Origin: Methanothrix sp.
Lineage (GTDB): Archaea > Halobacteriota > Methanosarcinia > Methanotrichales > Methanotrichaceae
DNA length: 5,641 nt
Assembly: GCA_028688175.1 (NCBI GenBank)
Contig: JAQTYS010000178.1
Coordinates: 1 to 5,641 of the forward strand
Direction: 5' to 3'
Shown here: positions 1 through 4,880 of the stretch, one piece after another
Layout of the letters: every line of letters starts with the position of its first letter
Numbering within the stretch: the first letter of the stretch is position 1
Notes under the pieces: model-generated
Told to the model about the DNA's origin: nothing
Databases searched by the model: none
What the model saw: the letters and a program-made list of their open reading frames with translations, nothing else
Program-made: the position numbers and the translations under genes

Positions 1-1018
1 CCCACTCGCTGCTGGTGATGCCCAGCTTGCCGGCAGAGATGATATTGGGGATATTGCCGGGGATGAGCATGCCGCCGGAGATGAGCAGGCCGTAGAGTGC
101 AGCATTAATCTGCTTCTGAGTCAGTGCCTTGGATATCTCAGCTGCAGTCAGGGTAGCATTATCCAGGATGGCAGAGATCATGTTCACCCAGAAGAGGACG
201 TAATCCGGGATCTTGGTGAAATACTTGAATATGAGTACCTCCATTCCCGCGCCCAGGAGGAAGAGAGCTGCCACGAAGGCATAAACCTTGAGTGTCCTGA
301 TCAGAACCTCTTTGACGCTTCCCTCCTCGGTACTTCCCATTTGTTCCACCTTGCCGGTTGTCGGCTTGATGTAGTACATGGCAAAGACAGAGCAGAGCAA
401 GACGCCCAGGATGATCAAAATGCCAAGCTGGTCGAATAGGTAGAAGAAGCCCGCATTACCTGGGCCGCCATCGTACAGAGGTGCTCCCGACAATTTGGAT
501 ATGGCGATGGTGGACAGAGGCTCTCCCAATGGTGTAAGCACAGCACCCAGACCAATGGCAAAACAGGCAATGATCACATAATTGATCTTGTTCTTTCGAT
601 CCAGGGGCAAGGTATTGGCAATCTCACAGAGGAAGAGTGCTGAGATGATGGCCGTGATGACGGAGCATATCAGTCCCAGGACAAAGGTAGTGACAAATAT
701 GATAACGCCCAGGTTCATCTTTTTGACCACGCCACCCATGAATTTCTGGAAGGCCTTCTGGCCATAGAGAAATATAAATCCGGCCACCAAGACCGCGGGT
801 ACAATGCCTTTCATTACGGGCTCTTCTGCTGCTGTCATGACCACTTCCATTGTCCACTTGTTGGTCACAGTGACCGCAGCCGCGCCCATTATAAATAGAA
901 ATAATTCCAAATTCTGTTCAACTATCTTAACTTTAAAGGGGAATATCAAAACTAGCAGGGCTATAACTGCCAATAGCATGTCAACTTGAGTTACAACCTC
1001 ACCCAGTACAGTAACCAT
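1..1018 (-). CDS. DUF1646 family predicted cation transporter, paralog 1 (C-terminus beyond window)
   Basis: This is a polytopic membrane protein of the DUF1646 / predicted cation transporter group, which I place from memory near the NhaD/ArsB-like ion transporter superfamily. The substrate is not known. Reading from ATG at 1018 gives 339 open codons to the left edge; comparison with the paralog at 1767-2903 suggests only about 30 residues are missing. Hydrophobic segments run through the protein. Shared signatures are EPVMKGIVPAVLVAG (66-80), GLGAVLTPLGEPLSTIAI (156-173), WVNMISAILDNATLTAAEIS (277-296) and GGMLIPGNIPNIISAGKLGI (315-334). The Asp-Asn in the third and Asn-Pro-rich turn in the fourth are plausible ion-site residues by analogy only. 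The start is fixed by a GAGGTGGTC Shine-Dalgarno a few bases upstream. It carries a small LYDGGPGN loop (181-188) that the paralog lacks. Family assignment is firm, function is not. Confidence 0.9.
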   Translation of the reverse strand, partial: MVTVLGEVVTQVDMLLAVIALLVLIFPFKVKIVEQNLELFLFIMGAAAVTVTNKWTMEVVMTAAEEPVMKGIVPAVLVAGFIFLYGQKAFQKFMGGVVKKMNLGVIIFVTTFVLGLICSVITAIISALFLCEIANTLPLDRKNKINYVIIACFAIGLGAVLTPLGEPLSTIAISKLSGAPLYDGGPGNAGFFYLFDQLGILIILGVLLCSVFAMYYIKPTTGKVEQMGSTEEGSVKEVLIRTLKVYAFVAALFLLGAGMEVLIFKYFTKIPDYVLFWVNMISAILDNATLTAAEISKALTQKQINAALYGLLISGGMLIPGNIPNIISAGKLGITSSEW

Positions 1019-1020
1019 TA

Positions 1021-1029
1021 GACCACCTC
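1021..1029 (-). promoter_or_regulatory. Shine-Dalgarno site of the left DUF1646 gene
   Basis: Read on the minus strand this is GAGGTGGTC, close to the full archaeal anti-16S complement GGAGGTGATC, and it ends 2 bases before the ATG. It decides the start at 1018. Confidence 0.75.
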
Positions 1030-1051
1030 GTTGCTAATAATCCTACATCTG

Positions 1052-1067
1052 CTCTCCGGATGGAGAG
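1052..1067 (-). promoter_or_regulatory. Hairpin in the leader of the left DUF1646 gene
   Basis: CTCTCC and GGAGAG form a perfect 6-base-pair stem around a GGAT loop. It lies 34-49 bases before the ATG, near the probable 5' end of the transcript. A second CTCTCC at 1083-1088 could pair with the same GGAGAG, giving a mutually exclusive alternative. The structure is seen; a role in expression is a guess. Confidence 0.35.
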
Positions 1068-1089
1068 ATTGCTAGTCGGATGCTCTCCC

Positions 1090-1099
1090 AATATTAAAT
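1090..1099 (-). promoter_or_regulatory. TATA-like box for the left DUF1646 gene
   Basis: On the minus strand this reads ATTTAATATT. An archaeal TATA box here would start transcription near 1068 and leave a leader of about 50 bases containing the hairpin and the Shine-Dalgarno. A second candidate, AAAATATA on the minus strand (1120-1127), would start near 1096. I cannot choose firmly between them. Confidence 0.45.
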
Positions 1100-1142
1100 G
1101 CTTTTGGCTTCTATTTGGGTATATTTTGGCTGGTATGTTTCA

Positions 1143-1167
1143 ATATGTGTGTGCTATATCCACATAT
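1143..1167. repeat. Inverted repeat ATATGTG-N11-CACATAT
   Basis: Perfect 7-base arms at 1143-1149 and 1161-1167 lie upstream of the left gene's TATA candidates, a usual place for an activator or repressor site. Arms this short in A+T-rich DNA may arise by chance. Confidence 0.35.
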
Positions 1168-1202
1168 ACTCGATTGTAATATACATTTTTTGGTTAATTG
1201 CT

Positions 1203-1218
1203 TTTTTACCTTTTTACC
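1203..1218. repeat. Tandem 8-base direct repeat TTTTTACC x2
   Basis: Two exact head-to-tail copies occupy 1203-1210 and 1211-1218 in the A+T-rich part of the spacer. This may be a regulator site or simple-sequence DNA. Confidence 0.3.
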
Positions 1219-1710
1219 AAAAGAGTTAAAAACCTTTTAATCAATGAAGCCTAAGGTAGATAATGGATGGGCATGCAAACGGTATCGTCTTCTGCTTTCA
1301 AGGAATTTAGACCACCTCCATTGCAGAAGCTGGCGACGATTTGCTCGTGCTCAGATTCATCCGGTCTGCCCCATCTTGCGCTTGGGCAATTGACATATTT
1401 GGTTATCTGGTAGGCTGGCTATGGACAATGTACTGCCATGTGATTCGCTATCAGGTCTTTTTGATCAGACCTGCTTATATCAAAGGCTCAGTTTGGGTCA
1501 TCAATGGCGGTCTTACCTGTCAATATCCTCAGTTAATCTAGATAAATTAATGTCTAATGTTTTGTTAGGTTTTATTTATAACCAGTTATATCCTGCGAGA
1601 TGGCATGTAAAGGGGGAAGGACTTACCTGGATTTTGCAAAGGAGTGCGAAAATCACAGTTTCACTCAGCAATAAGGTAAGAAACCTGTGCCTAGACGGCA
1701 TTCGGTTAGT

Positions 1711-1721
1711 AAAGAATTTAA
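1711..1721 (+). promoter_or_regulatory. BRE/TATA-like promoter of the right DUF1646 gene
   Basis: AAAG followed by AATTTAA resembles an archaeal BRE plus TATA box. With the usual spacing of about 25 bases, transcription would start near 1742-1746, giving a leader of about 20-25 bases that contains the GGAGG at 1754-1758. Confidence 0.5.
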
Positions 1722-1727
1722 TGATCA

Positions 1728-1737
1728 TCGATATCGA
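1728..1737. promoter_or_regulatory. Palindrome TCGATATCGA, candidate operator
   Basis: This perfect 10-base palindrome lies between the TATA candidate and the predicted transcription start of the right DUF1646 gene, where a bound repressor would block initiation. TGATCA sits directly before it at 1722-1727. Position and symmetry are seen; the operator role is inferred. Confidence 0.3.
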
Positions 1738-1753
1738 GTATTTTGTTGAGATT

Positions 1754-1758
1754 GGAGG
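1754..1758 (+). promoter_or_regulatory. Shine-Dalgarno GGAGG deciding the GTG start
   Basis: GGAGG with 8 bases to the GTG at 1767 supports that start over the upstream TTG codons at 1743 and 1746 in the same frame. Confidence 0.7.
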
Positions 1759-1766
1759 GACTAATT

Positions 1767-2903
1767 GTGCAGTTTGACCCACTAGACCTTGGCTTATTTG
1801 CCATAGTGCTAATTGTGCTCGTCGGACCATTCATGGTCAAGAAGATCGAGCACAACCTTGAGGTATTCCTGTTCGTTATGGGAGTATTGGCAGTAACGAT
1901 ATCCAGCTTCTACAACAAAGAAGTTTTGATAGAATCCCTGAAGTACACTGAACACCAGGCTGAGCTTATCGGCTGGAACAGTGAGATCGTCATGGAGGCA
2001 ATCAAAGAACCGGTCGTAAAGGGAATAGTCCCAGCGGTTCTGGTGGCCGGCCTTCTCTTCCATTATGGAAAATCTTTAGTCCAGAAGGCAATGAATTCCA
2101 TCACTAAAGTGATTCCCGTTAAGATAATAGTCTTCTTGATTGTGGCTATTTTGGGATTGTCTTCCAGCGTCATAACGGCCATTATTGCTTCCTTGCTCTT
2201 GGTAGAGCTCATGAACTGCATGCCCTTTGACCGGCAGACCAAGATCAATCTGGTCATCATTGCCTGCTTCTCTATTGGTCTGGGTGCAGTGCTCACGCCG
2301 GTAGGCGAGCCCTTATCCACCATTGCCATCACCAAGCTGCAGGGAGAGCCTTATAATGCGGGATTCTTCTTCTTATTCAACCAGCTAGCCATATATATCA
2401 TACCCGGTTGTCTGGCCATGGGCCTTCTTGCCATGTTCTTTACCGGCAAAGCCAAGGCCTTGGAATGCAAAGCAAGTGAAGAAGATGACGGCGGCCTGAA
2501 AGATGTAGTTATCAGGGCCATTAAGGTCTATGTCTTCGTCATGGCGCTTCTGCTCTTGGGCGGCGGCATGAAGGTAGTAATAGACAAATACGTCCTAGGC
2601 ATATCACCGGAGATTCTCTACTGGGTCAACATGGTTTCTGCTATCCTGGATAATGCCACCCTGACCGCGGCTGAGATCAGCCCGGCCATGAGCATGGTCC
2701 AGATCCAGGCAGTCCTCATGGGCCTGCTTATCGCTGGAGGCATGCTCATTCCCGGCAACATCCCCAACATCATCTCTGCCGGAAAGCTGGGCATCTCCAG
2801 CAAGGAATGGGCCAAGCTGGGTGTTCCACTGGGACTTATCCTGATGGCGATATACTTCGTGTGGATCTTCTACATACCCTTCCACATCGAGTTTCATTTC
2901 TAA
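1767..2903 (+). CDS. DUF1646 family predicted cation transporter, paralog 2
   Basis: This complete 378-residue membrane protein is a paralog of the minus-strand gene at the left edge. I choose GTG at 1767 because GGAGG (1754-1758) lies 8 bases before it; the open frame extends upstream to TTG 1743, but that start has no good site and adds residues over the Shine-Dalgarno. Hydrophobic segments lie near residues 9-27, 33-48, 119-147, 162-178, 203-226, 253-275, 315-335 and 352-372. Conserved blocks are EPVVKGIVPAVLVAG (81-95), GLGAVLTPVGEPLSTIAI (171-188), WVNMVSAILDNATLTAAEIS (286-305) and GGMLIPGNIPNIISAGKLGI (324-343). Compared with paralog 1 it has roughly 20 extra, mostly polar residues around 50-73 (YNKEVLIESLKYTEHQAELI), probably an outer loop. 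A predicted cation transporter by family; ion and direction unknown. A terminator follows directly, so it appears monocistronic. Confidence 0.92.
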   Translation: MQFDPLDLGLFAIVLIVLVGPFMVKKIEHNLEVFLFVMGVLAVTISSFYNKEVLIESLKYTEHQAELIGWNSEIVMEAIKEPVVKGIVPAVLVAGLLFHYGKSLVQKAMNSITKVIPVKIIVFLIVAILGLSSSVITAIIASLLLVELMNCMPFDRQTKINLVIIACFSIGLGAVLTPVGEPLSTIAITKLQGEPYNAGFFFLFNQLAIYIIPGCLAMGLLAMFFTGKAKALECKASEEDDGGLKDVVIRAIKVYVFVMALLLLGGGMKVVIDKYVLGISPEILYWVNMVSAILDNATLTAAEISPAMSMVQIQAVLMGLLIAGGMLIPGNIPNIISAGKLGISSKEWAKLGVPLGLILMAIYFVWIFYIPFHIEFHF

Positions 2904-2907
2904 ATGG

Positions 2908-2936
2908 CGATGATGATCTCATCGTCCTCTTTTTTT
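2908..2936 (+). terminator. Hairpin plus T-run terminator of the right DUF1646 gene
   Basis: CGATGA (2908-2913) pairs with TCATCG (2919-2924) around a 5-base loop, followed by a C/T stretch ending in seven T (2930-2936). It begins 5 bases after the stop codon. U-tracts are the key part of archaeal terminators, so this is a good candidate. Confidence 0.65.
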
Positions 2937-2958
2937 CGTATCCGGATTCAAACAGGAT

Positions 2959-2968
2959 CATTTAAATG
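2959..2968 (+). promoter_or_regulatory. TATA box inside palindrome CATTTAAATG, promoter of the two-domain regulator gene
   Basis: TTTAAA at 2961-2966 makes a good archaeal TATA core. It would start transcription near 2990, about 25 bases before the ATG at 3016. The box is the centre of a perfect 10-base palindrome, and GGATT (2944-2948) and AATCC (2974-2978) flank it as an outer inverted pair. This arrangement suits autoregulation by the gene product, which is inference. Confidence 0.45.
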
Positions 2969-3015
2969 CCTTTAATCCAGAGACATCACGACGACAAAAT
3001 GTGAGGGCAGACTTT

Positions 3016-3405
3016 ATGCCAAGCACCAGGTACACGAGAATTGAAATCACTCAAGAGGCTTATATGGGCCTTGAGGCAGAAGCAGTGTTGCAGGGCAAAA
3101 CCCTCAAGAAGCTTGCGTCCGACCTGATACTGAAGAGCATATCGGCAAAAGCCTTGAAATTTGTGCAGCAGAGCAGCAAATCGTTCTCTGGTGATGAGGC
3201 GGACGGGCAAGATGAGGCTCATGAAATAGGCGGACATCGCTCAAGGATATCTGAGAATGCCGAGGCGATACAGCAGATAAAGGATCTCTGGTCTCAGATT
3301 CCTAGGCCGTCACAGCGAGAAATCGCCAAAATAATAAATTATCCTGCTTCTTCCACCAAATATCAGATCAAGAATATGCTGGAAAGAGGCGAGCTTGAAG
3401 AATAG
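3016..3405 (+). CDS. Putative DNA-binding regulator: ribbon-helix-helix-like N-terminus, helix-turn-helix-like C-terminus
   Basis: This is a 129-residue soluble protein. I choose ATG 3016, which has GAGG at 3003-3006 upstream; an in-frame GTG at 3001 would lie on that site. Residues 6-11 (YTRIEI) look like the ribbon strand of an Arc/CopG/MetJ-type fold. They are followed by helix 12-26, a GKT turn and helix 30-42 (LKKLASDLILKSI). An acidic linker, poor in hydrophobics, covers about 52-78. Residues 84-127 are helical, and RPSQREIAKIIN (97-108) followed by PASSTKYQIKNMLERGEL (110-127) reads like a winged or simple helix-turn-helix. The gene follows the terminator of the DUF1646 transporter and converges with a methyltransferase gene 5 bases away. 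Targets are unknown; its own promoter palindrome and the transporter genes are the first candidates. Fold calls rest on pattern only. Confidence 0.75.
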   Translation: MPSTRYTRIEITQEAYMGLEAEAVLQGKTLKKLASDLILKSISAKALKFVQQSSKSFSGDEADGQDEAHEIGGHRSRISENAEAIQQIKDLWSQIPRPSQREIAKIINYPASSTKYQIKNMLERGELEE

Positions 3406-3410
3406 TTATC

Positions 3411-4238
3411 TCATTTCTTGATGCATTTTACATATATCCTGTAGCCCAGGAGATTGAGCCCTGGCTGTCGGGGCAGCACCTTACGTTCCAGATAGCGGGA
3501 GAGCTTCTCCTGAAAATAACCCGGATCGATAACTCTTCGCCAAGGATTTAGGAAAAGGTATCCCTGGCAGGGCTTGAAGTCAAAGCCGCGGCAGGCGAGG
3601 ACCGAAAAGCCCGCATCCTCAAGCGCTCTATTAAACTCGGACGGCGAGACATACTCGGGCGGTTTTATCGTTTCTCTGAAGAGATGCTTCCTGATCAGGG
3701 TATAATGAGATGTGCGGGAAAAGAAGTCTACCACCAAAACCCCTTCCGGTTTTAATACTCGATAAAATTCCTGCAAAGCTCTTGCTGCTGCCCCCGTGTT
3801 AGGCAAACAGGTCAGAACGCCGCTGCTTATCACCCGGTCAAAGCTCTGGTCTTGAAAGGGAAGATCGGTCACAGAGCCCTGCAAGAAGCCGGTCCTATCA
3901 TTGCCCTTTGCTCGAAGGGCCGCCCGGCATAGCATGTTGGCGGAGAAATCCATGCCTATGACCTGCAAGGCCCTTTTTTCCGGCTTTGCAGGGATTTTTT
4001 TATTTTTCAGCGCTCGCAAAAGAAGGTTGCCGTTGCCGCAGCCGGCGTCCAGGACCAGGCCTTCTGCACCGGAAAAGCAGAACTCTGCAGCGTCCTCCTC
4101 GAAATCGCCCATCATCTTCAATATGAAATCGGGCGTATCATCAGGCAGATCGCGTGCTAGTTTGAGGTCAATCTCTTCTCCGCACCTCTTCTGGCTCTCC
4201 CAAAACTCCAGCTCTTCCGGGTCCAGGTGGCAGTCCAT
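3411..4238 (-). CDS. Class I SAM-dependent methyltransferase
   Basis: This 275-residue soluble enzyme transfers a methyl group from S-adenosylmethionine to an unidentified substrate. I choose ATG 4238, with GGAGG on the minus strand (4253-4249) 10 bases upstream; the longer frame to 4409 runs through the promoter region and reads as non-coding. An acidic helical N-terminus (1-55) precedes motif I, LVLDAGCGNG (61-70). The beta-2 acidic residue is D97 in VIGMDFS. The ADEQ-like position is around SVTDLPF (122-128) and motif IV is SFDRVISSGVL (132-142). RVLKPEGVLVVDFF (160-173) is the usual post-motif of Methyltransf_11/25-type enzymes. Between motif I and beta-2 there is a lysine-rich stretch, LKNKKIPAKPEKRA (77-90). 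The C-terminal 100 residues include an aromatic, basic tail that should shape the substrate site. It converges with the regulator gene and is divergent from the unknown-protein operon. Small-molecule and tRNA substrates are both possible. Confidence 0.85.
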   Translation of the reverse strand: MDCHLDPEELEFWESQKRCGEEIDLKLARDLPDDTPDFILKMMGDFEEDAAEFCFSGAEGLVLDAGCGNGNLLLRALKNKKIPAKPEKRALQVIGMDFSANMLCRAALRAKGNDRTGFLQGSVTDLPFQDQSFDRVISSGVLTCLPNTGAAARALQEFYRVLKPEGVLVVDFFSRTSHYTLIRKHLFRETIKPPEYVSPSEFNRALEDAGFSVLACRGFDFKPCQGYLFLNPWRRVIDPGYFQEKLSRYLERKVLPRQPGLNLLGYRIYVKCIKK

Positions 4239-4279
4239 CCTTAAGCAACCTCCGACGTGAGGCGATGGTTGCAGTATGA

Positions 4280-4291
4280 GAATTATTAATA
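4280..4291 (-). promoter_or_regulatory. TATA-like box for the methyltransferase gene
   Basis: On the minus strand this reads TATTAATAATTC. Transcription starting about 25 bases on, near 4258, would give a leader of about 20 bases that just includes the GGAGG at 4253-4249. Spacing and Shine-Dalgarno agree well. Confidence 0.5.
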
Positions 4292-4302
4292 CTTTGCCGG
4301 GC

Positions 4303-4311
4303 AAATATTGA
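4303..4311 (+). promoter_or_regulatory. TATA-like box for the unknown-protein operon
   Basis: AAATATTGA lies 36-44 bases before the ATG at 4347. Transcription would then begin near 4333, giving a leader of only about 14 bases. No Shine-Dalgarno is visible there, which suits a short-leader or nearly leaderless start. The two divergent boxes are only about 12 bases apart, so the promoters may interfere or be controlled together. Confidence 0.4.
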
Positions 4312-4346
4312 GAATGCAAATCCAATCGTCTCAATAATCCAAGCTG

Positions 4347-4880
4347 ATGGAGCCGGCAATTGTGTCTGAACAAAGACAACGAAAAGAGCTGCAAGAGATC
4401 GCGGCACATGTGGTGGAGGTGATGGATGGCCTACTCTATGCAATGCAGAAAGCTGCAGAGCAGATATCATCCGGCTGGATACTGGAAGATATCGATGATG
4501 CAGGTTATCATCTCTATTTAGCAAGAAAAGATCCAAAAGATCGTGGTAGCCGGGCAGAGGCGGTGATGAGCACCATGGAATATGATCAATTCTTCCATAT
4601 TCTCGAAAAGACTGCTGCCAAGAAGGGCCTGTGTCTGGAAGAGGAGACAATGCTGGAGATTGAGCTGCCTGGTGTGGAATTTGAGGAGAATATGGTTACT
4701 GGCGGCTTTGAGAAATATAAGGGCCTGGCCATAGAGCATCATAATAAGTGTCTGGATGAACTGATTGTCGCAGTTTGCGACCAGTTGAAAAAACGTGGAC
4801 TGGCGGTGGCCTGTGTGCCCGATGAGGATGTGATATTTTATATGCCGGTGGTACAGGCCAAGGAGGGCATGCGTCTATGA
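4347..4880 (+). CDS. Conserved-looking protein of unknown function, first gene of a two-gene operon
   Basis: I do not recognise this 177-residue soluble protein. It has no signal peptide or membrane segment. Residues 7-42 are a likely amphipathic helix (QRQRKELQEIAAHVVEVMDG). The middle is acidic, with alternating helices, and includes DIDDAGYHLYLARKDPKDRG (48-67) and LCLEEETMLEIELPGVEFEEN (95-115). A C-terminal part looks alpha/beta, with EHHNKCLDELIVAVCDQLKK (130-149) and AVACVPDEDVIFYMPVV (153-169). The four cysteines (96, 135, 144, 156) are not in a metal-site spacing. The ATG at 4347 has no upstream Shine-Dalgarno; a strong GGAGGTGAT lies inside the frame at 4415-4423 but has no in-frame ATG at the right spacing. 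Its stop overlaps the next gene's ATG, so it probably acts with that membrane methyltransferase-like protein. Codon-level coding character is good; the function is open. Confidence 0.75.
   Translation: MEPAIVSEQRQRKELQEIAAHVVEVMDGLLYAMQKAAEQISSGWILEDIDDAGYHLYLARKDPKDRGSRAEAVMSTMEYDQFFHILEKTAAKKGLCLEEETMLEIELPGVEFEENMVTGGFEKYKGLAIEHHNKCLDELIVAVCDQLKKRGLAVACVPDEDVIFYMPVVQAKEGMRL

Larger units (their letters stand above)
1019..1766. other. 748-base spacer between divergent transporter genes
   Basis: This spacer lies between the start codons of the two head-to-head DUF1646 genes. The part from about 1090 to 1250 is markedly A+T-rich and holds promoter-like boxes, an inverted repeat and a tandem 8-base repeat. 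The part from 1260 to 1700 has more average composition. Open frames there (for example 1421-1777 plus, and a 29-codon minus frame 1396-1307) lack ribosome binding sites and recognisable protein character, so I do not call genes. I see no tRNA fold. It may hold long leaders, an unannotated small RNA or the decayed remains of a gene. Confidence 0.6.

Noticed and set aside
1307..1396. 29-codon minus-strand frame ending in TAA
   Set aside because: Too short, no ribosome site and no recognisable character; kept only as part of the repeat observation.
1622..1680. CTTACC / GGTAAG inverted pair in the spacer
   Set aside because: Six-base arms 47 bases apart are expected by chance and make no convincing structure.
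1743..1766. TTG start for the right DUF1646 protein
   Set aside because: The extension would encode the Shine-Dalgarno itself; GTG 1767 has GGAGG at good spacing and matches the N-terminus of the paralog better.
1421..1777. 118-codon plus-strand open frame in the spacer
   Set aside because: It has no ribosome binding site and unremarkable composition, and it runs through the promoter, Shine-Dalgarno and start of the right transporter gene.
1..2903. Transposon with inverted ends
   Set aside because: The large inverted similarity is explained by two divergent paralogous genes; there is no transposase and no target-site duplication.
4239..4409. N-terminal extension of the methyltransferase to ATG 4409
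   Set aside because: The extra residues read as non-coding, cover both divergent promoters and overlap the unknown gene, whereas ATG 4238 has a good GGAGG.
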